From contig CALKAM010000022.1 of assembly GCA_937983105.1 (NCBI GenBank), positions 7,041-71,040 of the forward strand: a DNA stretch of 64,000 nucleotides, written 5' to 3'. The notes below the pieces were generated by a model. The model worked only from the letters and a program-made list of their open reading frames with translations. It ran no database searches and was not told the DNA's origin. Positions 50,118 through 59,638 of the stretch are shown here, piece after piece (position 1 is the first letter of the stretch; every line of letters begins with the position of its first letter). The position numbers and the translations under genes were made by a program. This stretch comes from Planifilum sp021793745. GTDB lineage: Bacteria; Bacillota; Bacilli; Thermoactinomycetales; DSM-44946.

Positions 50118-50403
50118 CAATCTCCCCCCTTTTCCGCGATTGTGTGTGATTTCGACGTTTTCCTCCGCCGCTCCTGCCTCCTCCGGAAGCGCCTTTAGCA
50201 TCCCCCTCTATTCACAATTCCTCCACCGAATCTTCAATCGATTGTCAACATTGGTAAAAGGAGGTGCGGGTATGAATTGATTGAGAAAACGTCCATCCGG
50301 ACTCGAAAGGTGGAGATCGGAAGGGGATTATTGTCCGAATTTTGGAAAGATCGAGCCGCCGCGGTGCACGCGTCGATCAAAAGCCGAGGGAGGTGGATGC
50401 GGC

Positions 50404-50916
50404 GTGAATCGCCGGGAAAACGGGATGACCCGCCGCCGGTTTCTCACTTATACCCTGGGGGGAACGGGGGCCTTTCTCGCATCGGTCACGTTGTATCCGA
50501 TGGTCCGCTTCGCCCTGGATCCTTTGGCGCAGGCCGAGGTGGAATCGGCGTTTGTGGACGTCGGTCCCGTCGACCAATTCAATGAGACCTACAAGCTGGT
50601 CCAATTCTTCGTCAAAAGGAAGGATGGTTGGTACATGCCCGAAAAGGGGCTGAAAATGGCTGCTTGGGTGCGGAGGAGCGCCTCCGGCGACATCCTCGCC
50701 CTTTCTCCGATCTGCAAGCACGTGGGTTGCACGGTGAAGTGGGAGGGGCATCCCAGGTTCAAAAACGAGTTCTTCTGTCCGTGTCACTTCGGCCGGTACG
50801 ATGAAAACGGGGTGAACATTCCCGGCACACCGCCCCGAGCTCCGCTGGATCGTTATGAGACGAAGGTGAAGAACGGAAGGCTGTTCCTCGGCCGGGTGGT
50901 GCCGCGAAGGGGTTGA
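50404..50916 (+). CDS. qcrA: Rieske iron-sulfur protein of the menaquinol-cytochrome c reductase type
   Basis: The 170-residue protein has a twin-arginine-like start (TRRRFLT) followed by a membrane helix (about residues 18-38). Its Rieske centre is ICKHVGC...CPCHFGRY with the two Cys and two His ligands. The pattern and length match QcrA. GTG 50404 follows AGGGAGGTG. Unlike Bacillus, no qcrB or qcrC follows; lepA is next. It either joins a bc complex encoded elsewhere or has a separate role. Confidence 0.85.
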   Translation: MNRRENGMTRRRFLTYTLGGTGAFLASVTLYPMVRFALDPLAQAEVESAFVDVGPVDQFNETYKLVQFFVKRKDGWYMPEKGLKMAAWVRRSASGDILALSPICKHVGCTVKWEGHPRFKNEFFCPCHFGRYDENGVNIPGTPPRAPLDRYETKVKNGRLFLGRVVPRRG

Positions 50917-50979
50917 TCCGATTACAAGATGAGCGGACCGGGTGATCCTTCTCCCGATCCGCCGTGGTAGCGAAAAATG

Positions 50980-51004
50980 GGCGGGTAAGCCGCCGCGCTT
51001 TTTT
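50980..51004 (+). terminator. Intrinsic terminator of qcrA
   Basis: GGCGG, loop GTAAG, CCGCC, then GCGCTTTTTT. Confidence 0.65.
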
Positions 51005-51049
51005 CATGGCTATCCTTCCAACCGGCGGCCTCCGGGACGGCGCCCTCAA

Positions 51050-51078
51050 TTGAAGGTCCATCCCGGTTTCGATATAAT
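51050..51078 (+). promoter_or_regulatory. Promoter of lepA
   Basis: TTGAAG (51050-51055) and TATAAT (51073-51078) with 17 nt between, about 60 nt before lepA. Confidence 0.75.
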
Positions 51079-51140
51079 AAATTAATGCGATTCTTTGCAG
51101 ATCATTCGTTTGGTCGGCCCCATGTGCAGGAGGGAAGGAA

Positions 51141-52964
51141 ATGGATGTTCGGAAACGGCAGCAATCGATCCGCAATTTTTCCATTATCGCACACATCGAC
51201 CACGGCAAATCCACCCTGGCGGACCGGATTTTGGAACATACCGGAGCCCTGTCGGAAAGGGAGCGGATGGATCAGTTCCTCGACCAGATGGATCTGGAGC
51301 GGGAGCGGGGAATCACGATCAAGTTGCAGTCGGTTCGCATCAACTACCGGGCGAAGGACGGGGAGGAGTATATCCTGAACCTGATCGACACGCCTGGTCA
51401 CGTGGATTTCTCCTATGAGGTCTCTCGCAGTCTGGCCGCCTGCGAGGGGGCCCTGCTGGTGGTGGACGCCGCCCAGGGGGTGGAGGCCCAAACCCTGGCC
51501 AATATCTATCTGGCGTTGGAGAACGACCTGGAAATCATCCCGGTGATCAACAAGATCGATTTGCCCAGCGCCGAACCGGATCGGGTCAAGCGGGAGATCG
51601 AAGAGCTGATCGGGCTGGACGCCGGCGATGCGGTGCTGGCCTCGGCCAAGGAGGGCATCGGGATCGAGGAGATTTTGGAGCGCATCGTCCGCGATGTTCC
51701 TCCTCCCTCCGGGGATCCCGAAGCACCCCTGAAGGCCCTCATTTTCGACTCCGTCTACGATTCCTACCGCGGCGTGATCACCTATATCCGGGTGGTGGAC
51801 GGCTCCATCAAAAAGGGGATGAAGATCCAAATGATGTCCACCGGGAAAACCTTCGAAGTGACGGAGGTGGGCGCCTTCACTCCTCGTCCCGTCCCGGTGG
51901 ATGAGCTCTCCGCCGGCGAGGTGGGGTTCGTCGTGGCCGGGATCAAAAACGTGAGGGACACCCGGGTGGGGGATACGATCACCGACGCCGAGCGGCCGGC
52001 CGCAGAGCCTCTGCCGGGTTACCGGCGGGTGAACCCCATGGTGTACTGCGGCATGTATCCGGTGGACTCCTCGGATTACGACGACTTGAAGGAAGCGCTG
52101 GAAAAGCTGGAGTTGAACGATGCATCCCTCCGGTATGAGCCGGAGACCTCCACCGCCCTGGGGTTCGGGTTCCGTTGCGGTTTTTTGGGTCTCCTGCACA
52201 TGGAGATCATCCAGGAACGGATCGAGCGGGAATACAACATTCCGCTGATCACCACCGCTCCCAGCGTCGTGTACAAAGTCTACATGACGGATGGGGAAGT
52301 GAAGGAGATCGACAACCCCACCCACATGCCGCCCCAGCAGAACATCGATCACATCGAGGAGCCCTACGTCCGGGCCTCCATCATGGTGCCCAACGATTAT
52401 GTGGGGGCCGTGATGGAGCTGTGCCAGTTCAAACGGGGAGAATACGTGGATATGCAGTATATGGACGCGAACCGCGTCAACCTCGTATATGAGCTGCCCC
52501 TGTCGGAGATCGTCTACGACTTTTTCGATCAGCTGAAGTCCGGAACCCGGGGCTATGCGTCCCTCGACTACGAGTTGATCGGATACAAACCCTCCCAATT
52601 GGTCAAGATGGACATCCTGCTGAACGGGGAGCCGGTGGACGCCCTCTCCTTCATCGTCCACCGGGATAAGGCATATCACCGGGGGCGGCAGCTGGTGGAG
52701 CGGCTGAAGGAACTGATTCCCCGGCAAATGTTTGAGGTGCCCGTTCAGGCGGCCATCGGCAACAAGGTGATCGCCCGGGAAACCATCCGGGCGATGCGAA
52801 AAAACGTCTTGGCCAAATGTTACGGCGGGGATGTCAGCCGAAAGCGGAAGCTGCTGGAGAAACAAAAGGAAGGAAAAAAGCGGATGAAGGCGGTCGGGAA
52901 CGTGGAGGTGCCCCAGGAGGCTTTCATGGCCGTGCTGAAGGTGGATGACAACAGCAAGAAATGA
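51141..52964 (+). CDS. lepA: Elongation factor 4 (LepA)
   Basis: The 607-residue translational GTPase has the G motifs AHIDHGKST (near residues 17-25), DTPGH and NKIDLPSAEP. EF-G-like domains II, III and V and the LepA-specific C-terminal domain follow (RKRKLLEKQKEGKKRMK near the end). It promotes back-translocation or ribosome recycling. ATG 51141 follows GGAGGGAAGG. Its position between the spore genes and hemW is conserved in Bacillus. Confidence 0.97.
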   Translation: MDVRKRQQSIRNFSIIAHIDHGKSTLADRILEHTGALSERERMDQFLDQMDLERERGITIKLQSVRINYRAKDGEEYILNLIDTPGHVDFSYEVSRSLAACEGALLVVDAAQGVEAQTLANIYLALENDLEIIPVINKIDLPSAEPDRVKREIEELIGLDAGDAVLASAKEGIGIEEILERIVRDVPPPSGDPEAPLKALIFDSVYDSYRGVITYIRVVDGSIKKGMKIQMMSTGKTFEVTEVGAFTPRPVPVDELSAGEVGFVVAGIKNVRDTRVGDTITDAERPAAEPLPGYRRVNPMVYCGMYPVDSSDYDDLKEALEKLELNDASLRYEPETSTALGFGFRCGFLGLLHMEIIQERIEREYNIPLITTAPSVVYKVYMTDGEVKEIDNPTHMPPQQNIDHIEEPYVRASIMVPNDYVGAVMELCQFKRGEYVDMQYMDANRVNLVYELPLSEIVYDFFDQLKSGTRGYASLDYELIGYKPSQLVKMDILLNGEPVDALSFIVHRDKAYHRGRQLVERLKELIPRQMFEVPVQAAIGNKVIARETIRAMRKNVLAKCYGGDVSRKRKLLEKQKEGKKRMKAVGNVEVPQEAFMAVLKVDDNSKK

Positions 52965-53005
52965 AGCGGCTTCCGACGACGGCCTGAAGGGAAGGAGGGG
53001 AGGCG

Positions 53006-54166
53006 ATGCCCCCCGGTGCAGTCTATATCCACATTCCCTTTTGCACCAACAAATGCCACTACTGCGACTTCACCGCTTATGTGGTGAAGGGGCAGCCGGT
53101 GGATGAATACCTGTCGGCGCTGGAGAGGGAGATGGCGATGTGGGTGCGGGACGTGCCCCCGGGTCCCATCCGCTCCATCTTTATCGGCGGAGGCACGCCG
53201 ACGGTGTTGACACCGGCTCAGATGGAGCGGCTCCTTTCGTCGATCCGGCGCTTCTTTCCAAACTGGTCCGGCGATCTGGAGTTTACGGTGGAAGCCAACC
53301 CCGGTACGACGGGACCGGATCTGCTGCGCGTCATGCGGGAGGGCGGGGTGAACCGGCTCAGCCTCGGCGTCCAGACCTTCCGGCCGGACCTGCTGGTGCG
53401 GATTGGCCGGATCCATGGCGTGGAGGATGTGCTCCGCAGCGTGGAACAGGCCCGAGCCGCCGGGTTTGACAACCTCTCCTTGGATCTGATCTTTGGACTG
53501 CCGGACCAGCGGGTGGAGGATATGGAACACTCCCTGGAGCAGGCCCTTTCCCTTGAGCCGGATCACTTGTCCGTCTACAGTTTGAAGGTGGAGGAGAATA
53601 CGCTTTTCCATGTGTTGTACGAGCAGGGCCGACTCCCCCTTCCCTCCGAGGATGACGAACTGGCCATGTATCAGTTGACGCGGCGCCGCCTGGCCGAAGC
53701 GGGATACATTCAATACGAAATCAGCAACTTTGCCCGACCCGGTCGGGAAAGCCGTCACAACTGCACCTACTGGCTGAATGAGGAATATTACGGCCTGGGA
53801 GCCGGCGCCCACGGATATGTGGGCGGCCGCCGTCACGCCAACGTGCGCGGGATCCGGGAGTATCTGCAGCACTGCCGGGAGGGGCGCCTCCCGCTGGCGG
53901 AACGAAACCGGGTGCCGGAGGCGGAGGCGATGGAGAACGAGATGATCCTCGGGCTCCGGCTGCTTCAGGGGGTGGATCGATCCCGCTTTTACCGGCGGTT
54001 TGGACAAGGGATGGAGGAGGTTTTCGGTCCGGTGCTGACGAGCTTGCGGGAAAGGCAGCTCCTGACCGAAAAGGAGGGGCGTTACGCCCTCACCGAACAG
54101 GGGCTCCTGTTCGGGAACGAGGTGTTCGCCGCCTTTGTGGGAGAGGCGAAACGAGCCGGCGGATAA
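53006..54166 (+). CDS. hemW: HemW-type radical SAM heme chaperone
   Basis: The 386-residue protein begins with IHIPFCTNKCHYCDF (C-x3-C-x2-C cluster near residues 13-20) and has GGGTPTVLTPAQMERLL and SLDLIFGLPDQ. HemW proteins bind heme and deliver it to targets; older annotation calls them HemN-like coproporphyrinogen oxidases. It lacks the fourth Cys of true HemN near the SAM cluster (sequence CHYCDF). ATG 53006 follows AGGAGGGG. Confidence 0.92.
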   Translation: MPPGAVYIHIPFCTNKCHYCDFTAYVVKGQPVDEYLSALEREMAMWVRDVPPGPIRSIFIGGGTPTVLTPAQMERLLSSIRRFFPNWSGDLEFTVEANPGTTGPDLLRVMREGGVNRLSLGVQTFRPDLLVRIGRIHGVEDVLRSVEQARAAGFDNLSLDLIFGLPDQRVEDMEHSLEQALSLEPDHLSVYSLKVEENTLFHVLYEQGRLPLPSEDDELAMYQLTRRRLAEAGYIQYEISNFARPGRESRHNCTYWLNEEYYGLGAGAHGYVGGRRHANVRGIREYLQHCREGRLPLAERNRVPEAEAMENEMILGLRLLQGVDRSRFYRRFGQGMEEVFGPVLTSLRERQLLTEKEGRYALTEQGLLFGNEVFAAFVGEAKRAGG

Positions 54167-54168
54167 GA

Positions 54169-54197
54169 TTGACATTGCCTTTTCCTTCTGGTACTTT
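54169..54197 (+). promoter_or_regulatory. Sigma-A promoter of the heat-shock operon
   Basis: TTGACA (54169-54174) and TACTTT (54192-54197) with 17 nt between; the CIRCE element starts 15 nt further. Confidence 0.8.
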
Positions 54198-54212
54198 AAA
54201 GTTGTGCATTTT

Positions 54213-54239
54213 TTAGCACTCGAGGCCTTGGAGTGCTAA
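54213..54239 (+). promoter_or_regulatory. CIRCE operator for HrcA
   Basis: TTAGCACTC, 9 nt, GAGTGCTAA: a perfect CIRCE palindrome just after the promoter and 17 nt before the hrcA ATG. Confidence 0.97.
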
Positions 54240-54255
54240 CAAGGAGGTGGGGCAG

Positions 54256-55281
54256 ATGTTGACCGAGCGGCAGAAAAAGATCCTTCAGGCCGTCGTGGAT
54301 GATTACATTCAGACCGCGGAGCCGGTCGGTTCGCGGGCGGTTTCGAAGCGGAAAGGGGTGGGCTTCAGCGCCGCCACGATCCGCAACGAGATGGCCGATC
54401 TGGAGGAGATGGGCTACCTGGAGCAGCCGCACACATCTGCCGGCCGTATTCCTTCCCATTTAGGTTACCGTTATTATGTGGATCATCTCCTTTCACCGCT
54501 CCGACCGCGGATGTCGGACATCCAAAAGCTCAAACGGTTGTTTACCATTCAGCGCGATGAATTGGAGCAGGTTTTTCAGGAAACAGCAGCAATTTTATCG
54601 AAATTGACCCAATACACCACCGTTATTCTCGGCCCCATGGTCTACGAGGATCGGTTGCGCCACCTGCAAGTGGTGTCGCTGTCGGAAAACAATGCGGTGG
54701 TCGTAATCGTGACCGATGCGGGCCACGTGGAGAAGAAGCGGTTTACCGTTCCGGAAAAGATCTCCCTCTCTTCGATTGAAAAGCTGGTCAATCTGTTGAA
54801 CCATCGATTGGCGGGTGTTCCCCTCTACCGGCTGAAGCAGACGGTTCACCAGGAGCTGCAGGATGAGCTGGCTCGTTATGTGGACCAATACGAGTACATC
54901 CAGTCCATCATCGACGACATCCTCCACAGGGAACAGGAGGAACGAATCTATTTCAGCGGGACGACCAATATCCTCAACCAGCCGGAATTCCGCGATGTGG
55001 AGAAAGTGAAGCGGTTGTTTGATCTCTTTGACCAGACCGATGTGGTTCTTCAACTGTTTGGAACGATGGAAAGCGGGGTTCAGGTGCGGATCGGAAAGGA
55101 AAACCGCTGTGAAGCGGTCAACAATTGCAGCATCGTTTCCGCATCCTATACGATCAACGGGCGGTCCGTCGGAACCATCAACGTGTTGGGACCCACTCGG
55201 ATGAACTACAAAAAGGTGATCAGCCTGTTGGAAGTGCTGGCGATCGATTTCTCCGACCATCTGCGCCGGTTGTTCGGGTAG
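54256..55281 (+). CDS. hrcA: Heat-inducible transcription repressor HrcA
   Basis: The 341-residue repressor has the N-terminal winged helix (LTERQKKILQAVVDDYIQTA and SAATIRNEMADLEEMGYL) and the GAF-like C-terminal domain. It binds CIRCE; its own element lies directly upstream, so the operon is autoregulated. ATG 54256 is 8 nt after AAGGAGG; a GTG at 54247 overlaps the SD. It heads hrcA-cpn-grpE-dnaK-dnaJ. Confidence 0.96.
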   Translation: MLTERQKKILQAVVDDYIQTAEPVGSRAVSKRKGVGFSAATIRNEMADLEEMGYLEQPHTSAGRIPSHLGYRYYVDHLLSPLRPRMSDIQKLKRLFTIQRDELEQVFQETAAILSKLTQYTTVILGPMVYEDRLRHLQVVSLSENNAVVVIVTDAGHVEKKRFTVPEKISLSSIEKLVNLLNHRLAGVPLYRLKQTVHQELQDELARYVDQYEYIQSIIDDILHREQEERIYFSGTTNILNQPEFRDVEKVKRLFDLFDQTDVVLQLFGTMESGVQVRIGKENRCEAVNNCSIVSASYTINGRSVGTINVLGPTRMNYKKVISLLEVLAIDFSDHLRRLFG

Positions 55282-55378
55282 GTCCGTTTCCGGCATTGGT
55301 GGGGGATGAAATCATCTCGGATCGGGGGTTCAAAACGAGCCCCCTATCCCTATGTCACAAAAGAGAGGAGCCGCATCC

Positions 55379-56929
55379 ATGGAGAGTCACAAGGAATTCA
55401 CCGGATCCGATAAGGGAGATTCCCGCTTGAGTGCCCTCCAAACCAACACCAGTGCTGTTCGGGCCATTGCCTCCGCCGTGGAGGGGACGCTGGGCCCCAA
55501 GGGGCTTGACACGATGCTGGTTGACAACCGGGGTGAAGTGATCGTTACCAATGACGGCGTCACCATTTTGGACCGCATGGAAGTGAAACATCCCGCTGCC
55601 CGGATGTTGGTCAACGTAGCCCGGGCGCAGCAGGAAGAGATGGGTGACGGGACGACGACGGCCACCCTGCTGGCGGCTGCCCTGGTAGAGGAAGGGGCCA
55701 AGCAGGTGTTCCGCGGTGTGCCGGTGGCAAAGGTGATCGCCGGCATCGGCAAAGGCGTTCGCTTCGCCCTGCAGAAAATGCAGGAGATCGCCCGTCCCAT
55801 CTGGGAACTGGACGACGAGTGGCTTCAGCGGATTGCCTTTACCGCCGGCAGGGAAAACGAGGACATCTCGGAACTGGTCATCGAAGCGGCTCAGATGGTC
55901 GGTCGGGAAAAGCTGATGGAGAAGAACTTCAAGCTCTGCAACTGTGTGGTTGCCCACCCGCGGGCTGAAAGTGAAGTTTTTGCGGGGATCCTGATCAACA
56001 GAGGGCGGATGAACCTGCAGATGCCGGCTTATAAGCACGATGTGCGCGTGCTCGTCGTGGGGGACGCCCTGGAGCCGGAGCCGGTGGACGAGGAGGCCCT
56101 GTCCACGGAGGCCGGCTTTGCGCGGCAGATGGAATTGAAGGAAGAATTTCTCCAAATGGTGGAGAAATTGATCCAGATGGACATCGGGCTGATCGTCGTC
56201 GACCGAGGAGTCGATCCGGTGGCCGAAGAGATGTTGACCGATGCCGGTGTCATGGTGGTTCAGCGGGTTTCCCAACGGGATCTGACCCAAGTGGCTGACC
56301 ACACCGGGGCCCGGATCGTCAAGCGTTCGGCTCTGCGGAAGTTGCCGGAAGAACTGGAGACCGTGATCGGACATTGCGGAGAAGTGGAGGACCACGAGCC
56401 CTATCAGCGGATGCGGGTGAGCGAGGGACGCGGAAAACCCTTTGCCACCATTCTGGTCGGTGCTTCCACCGAGGAAGTGGTGGGTGAACGGGAGCGGATC
56501 TGCAAGGATGCCGCCTCCGCCGTACAGGCGGCAGTCCGCGGAGGTTTCCTCCCGGGTGGCGGTGCCGCCGAATTGGCCCTGGCCCGGGAAGTGGAGAAAT
56601 ACCGGGATTCGGTTCAGGGCATGGAGCGGTTCGGTGTGGCCGCCGTGGCCGAGGCTCTGCATCGTCCGATGGTTCAAGTCGTGGCCAATGCCGGTTTCAA
56701 CCCCCTCGAAAAAGTGGAAGCCGTGAAGGCGCTCCAGTTGAAGCGGCAGTCCGATTCCCTCGGAATCGATTGTGACCGAGGCAATGTGGTTGACATGATC
56801 GAAATGGGCGTTGTGGATCCTGTGCCTGTCAAGTATCATGCGCTTCAGGCGGCGGGAGAAGTGAGTGCTGCAATCCTTCGGATTCATACCATTGTTAAGA
56901 TGCGGGATCTGCCCGATCTGATCGAGTAG
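55379..56929 (+). CDS. Thermosome-like (group III) chaperonin
   Basis: The 516-residue protein has archaeal/CCT-type chaperonin motifs: GPKGLDTML (39-47), VTNDGVTILDRM (56-67) and GDGTTT (89-94). The apical segment VMVVQRVSQRDLTQ and the C-terminal GNVVDMIEMGVVDPVPVKYH also match. The GGM tail of GroEL is absent, and no GroES gene is nearby. ATG 55379 is preferred, with GAGGAG about 8 nt upstream. Bacterial members are known in a few thermophilic Firmicutes (group III chaperonins, e.g. Carboxydothermus) next to dnaK genes. A normal groESL is expected elsewhere. Confidence 0.93.
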   Translation: MESHKEFTGSDKGDSRLSALQTNTSAVRAIASAVEGTLGPKGLDTMLVDNRGEVIVTNDGVTILDRMEVKHPAARMLVNVARAQQEEMGDGTTTATLLAAALVEEGAKQVFRGVPVAKVIAGIGKGVRFALQKMQEIARPIWELDDEWLQRIAFTAGRENEDISELVIEAAQMVGREKLMEKNFKLCNCVVAHPRAESEVFAGILINRGRMNLQMPAYKHDVRVLVVGDALEPEPVDEEALSTEAGFARQMELKEEFLQMVEKLIQMDIGLIVVDRGVDPVAEEMLTDAGVMVVQRVSQRDLTQVADHTGARIVKRSALRKLPEELETVIGHCGEVEDHEPYQRMRVSEGRGKPFATILVGASTEEVVGERERICKDAASAVQAAVRGGFLPGGGAAELALAREVEKYRDSVQGMERFGVAAVAEALHRPMVQVVANAGFNPLEKVEAVKALQLKRQSDSLGIDCDRGNVVDMIEMGVVDPVPVKYHALQAAGEVSAAILRIHTIVKMRDLPDLIE

Positions 56930-56941
56930 GAGGTGACCGGT

Positions 56942-57532
56942 ATGAGCGGCGAAAAGGAGGAGCTGGCTTCCGAAGAGTCAGCGGAAGCGTTTCGGCGTGC
57001 TGAGGAGCAAGAAGTGAACCAGCAGCCGAATTCGGATGACGGGGCCGAGGCCGGAGAGAGGGAGGAGGATTCCTACAAGCAGTTGGAGATCGAATTGGAG
57101 AAGTGGAAGAAGCAGTCGGAGGAGCATTATGAAATGTTCCTCCGGGCAAGGGCCGACCTGGAAAACTACCGTCGGCGGGCCCGGAAGGAAGTGGAGGAGG
57201 CGGCCCGTTACGCAGCGGTTCCCTTGGCGGAAGCGCTTTTGCCGGTGTTGGATAACCTGGAACGGGCTTTGGCCGCCGGAGAAAATTCAGGCGGGGAAGC
57301 CTTTTATGAAGGCGTAGAAATGGTTTATCGCCAGCTGTTGCAGGTCTTGTCCGAAGCGGGGTTGTCCCCGATCGAGGCGGTGGGCAAGCCCTTTGATCCC
57401 CATTTGCACAATGCCGTCATGCAGACGGAGACGGACGAATACGAACCCGGCACAGTGGTGGAAGAGCTTCAACGGGGGTACCGGTTTAAGGATCGCGTCC
57501 TCCGGCCCACAATGGTGAAAGTGTCCAAATAG
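56942..57532 (+). CDS. grpE: Nucleotide exchange factor GrpE
   Basis: The 196-residue protein has an acidic unstructured N-terminus (about residues 1-45), a long coiled coil (SYKQLEIELEKWKKQSEEHY) and the GrpE core with RARADLENYRRRARKE and PFDPHLHNAVMQ. It releases ADP from DnaK. ATG 56942 is 8 nt after AGGAGGTGA; a GTG at 56933 lies within the SD. The gene follows the chaperonin by 12 nt. Confidence 0.96.
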   Translation: MSGEKEELASEESAEAFRRAEEQEVNQQPNSDDGAEAGEREEDSYKQLEIELEKWKKQSEEHYEMFLRARADLENYRRRARKEVEEAARYAAVPLAEALLPVLDNLERALAAGENSGGEAFYEGVEMVYRQLLQVLSEAGLSPIEAVGKPFDPHLHNAVMQTETDEYEPGTVVEELQRGYRFKDRVLRPTMVKVSK

Positions 57533-57574
57533 GAAACTGAAACTGCATCTCCGGCAAAAGGGGGTATATCATCA

Positions 57575-59428
57575 ATGGGCAAAGTGATCGGAATCGATCT
57601 GGGAACCACCAACTCATGCGTCGCTTTCATGGAAGGGGATGAAGCGGTTGTCATCCCCAATGCGGAAGGGGGACGGACCACCCCCTCCGTTGTCGGGTTT
57701 TCGAAAAGCGGTGAGCGCCTTGTCGGGGAGGCGGCCAAGCGGCAGGCGATCACCAACCCGGATAAGACGATCATTTCCATCAAGCGGCATATGGGTACCG
57801 ATTATAAAGTGAAGATCGACGAAAAGGAGTACACGCCGCAGGAAATTTCTGCCATGATCCTGCGGAAGCTGAAGTCCGACGCCGAAGCCTACCTGGGCGA
57901 AAAGGTGACCCAGGCGGTCATTACGGTTCCCGCCTACTTCAACGACAGCCAGCGGCAAGCGACCAAAGATGCCGGTCGGATCGCCGGATTGGAAGTGCTC
58001 CGGATCATCAACGAGCCCACTGCAGCGGCCTTGGCCTACGGGATGGATAAGGAGGACGATCAGACCATCCTGGTGTTTGACCTGGGTGGCGGGACCTTCG
58101 ACGTCTCCATCCTGGAGCTGGGGGACGGCCTGTTCGAGGTGAAGGCCACCAGCGGGAACAACAAGCTCGGTGGGGATGATTTCGACCAGGCGATTATCGA
58201 TTATCTGGTGGCGGAATTTAAGAAGGAGCACGGCATCGACCTCACCGGCGACAACATGGCGATGCAGCGGCTCAAAGACGCGGCAGAGAAGGCGAAAAAA
58301 GACTTGTCCGGCGTGTTGAGCACCACCATCTCCCTGCCTTTCCTCTCGGCCGACGAGACCGGTCCGAAACACCTGGAGGTGACCCTGACCCGGGCCAAGT
58401 TTAACGAGCTGACCGCCGATCTGGTGGAGAAGACGATGGAGCCCACCCGCCAGGCCTTGAAGGATGCGGGATTGGAGCCGCACCAGATCGACAAGGTGAT
58501 CCTCGTCGGCGGTTCGACCCGGATTCCGGCGGTGCAGGAAGCGATTAAGAATCTGATCGGCAAGGAGCCGAGCAAAGGGGTCAACCCGGATGAAGTGGTG
58601 GCCATGGGAGCGGCCATTCAGGGCGGCGTCCTCGCCGGTGAAGTGAAGGATGTGGTTCTGCTCGATGTGACGCCCCTTTCTCTGGGAATTGAAACCCTCG
58701 GCGGCGTGTTTACCAAGCTGATCGAGCGGAACACCACCATCCCGACCGAAAAAACGCAGATTTTCTCCACCGCAGCGGACAACCAGACGGTGGTGGACAT
58801 CCACGTTCTGCAGGGCGAGCGGCCGATGGCCAAGGATAACAAATCCCTCGGTCAATTCCAGCTTCACGGCATTCCGCCGGCCCCCCGCGGTGTGCCCCAG
58901 ATCGAGGTGACCTTCAAGATCGATGCCAACGGGATCGTCAATGTGTCGGCCAAGGATAAGGCGACGGGCAAGAGCCAGGCGATCACCATCGAGTCCTCCA
59001 GCGGCTTGTCCGAAGAGGAGATCCAGCAGATGATCAAGGAAGCCGAAGAACACGCCGAAGAGGACCGCAAGAAGAAGGAAGAGGTGGAACTTCGCAACCG
59101 GGCGGATCAGCTGATGTTCACCGCGGACAAAACCCTCAAGGATTTGGGGGACAAGGTGGAACAGGCCGATAAAGATCAGGTGAACGAGGCGAAGGAAAAA
59201 GTGAAGAAGGCCCTCGAGGGGAAAGATCTGGAGGAGATCAAAAAGGCATCGGATGATCTGGAGCAGAAGGTTCAGCAATTGGCGGTGAAACTGTATCAGC
59301 AGCAGGCCGCCCAGCAGGCTCAGACGGCCGATTCGGAAAATGCCACCGATGAATCCAAGGGGGACAAGGACAACGTCGTGGACGCCGAATACGAAGTCGT
59401 GGACGATAAAAAGGAAGAGGACAAGTAA
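57575..59428 (+). CDS. dnaK: Chaperone protein DnaK (Hsp70)
   Basis: The 617-residue Hsp70 has the ATPase domain (GIDLGTTNSCVAFMEGDEAV, FDLGGGTFDVSILEL, LVGGSTRIPAVQEAI), the substrate-binding domain and a helical lid. A short acidic tail follows. ATG 57575 follows AAGGGGG. It is the fourth gene of the CIRCE-controlled operon, separated from dnaJ by about 210 nt with a strong terminator. Confidence 0.98.
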   Translation: MGKVIGIDLGTTNSCVAFMEGDEAVVIPNAEGGRTTPSVVGFSKSGERLVGEAAKRQAITNPDKTIISIKRHMGTDYKVKIDEKEYTPQEISAMILRKLKSDAEAYLGEKVTQAVITVPAYFNDSQRQATKDAGRIAGLEVLRIINEPTAAALAYGMDKEDDQTILVFDLGGGTFDVSILELGDGLFEVKATSGNNKLGGDDFDQAIIDYLVAEFKKEHGIDLTGDNMAMQRLKDAAEKAKKDLSGVLSTTISLPFLSADETGPKHLEVTLTRAKFNELTADLVEKTMEPTRQALKDAGLEPHQIDKVILVGGSTRIPAVQEAIKNLIGKEPSKGVNPDEVVAMGAAIQGGVLAGEVKDVVLLDVTPLSLGIETLGGVFTKLIERNTTIPTEKTQIFSTAADNQTVVDIHVLQGERPMAKDNKSLGQFQLHGIPPAPRGVPQIEVTFKIDANGIVNVSAKDKATGKSQAITIESSSGLSEEEIQQMIKEAEEHAEEDRKKKEEVELRNRADQLMFTADKTLKDLGDKVEQADKDQVNEAKEKVKKALEGKDLEEIKKASDDLEQKVQQLAVKLYQQQAAQQAQTADSENATDESKGDKDNVVDAEYEVVDDKKEEDK

Positions 59429-59443
59429 CCGTTCTTACCGGAC

Positions 59444-59476
59444 AAAGCCGGAAAGGCTTTCCGGCTTTGCATTTTT
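59444..59476 (+). terminator. Terminator between dnaK and dnaJ
   Basis: AAAGCCGGAAAG directly followed by GCTTTCCGGCTTT, then GCATTTTT. The arms are nearly adjacent, so the loop is formed by the inner bases. Confidence 0.75.
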
Positions 59477-59638
59477 CATACCGGTACACCCTATGGATGC
59501 GGCGGAGTCCATGGACAGCAAGCGGGGGGCGCTTTCACCCTTCTTCACTTCCGGGCGAAGCGCCTCCCTCCCGGCCCCCGATCAGCCCCGAAGCGTTCTT
59601 CTGGCCCTAGCGGGCCAATATGAGAAGGAGGTGACCCC

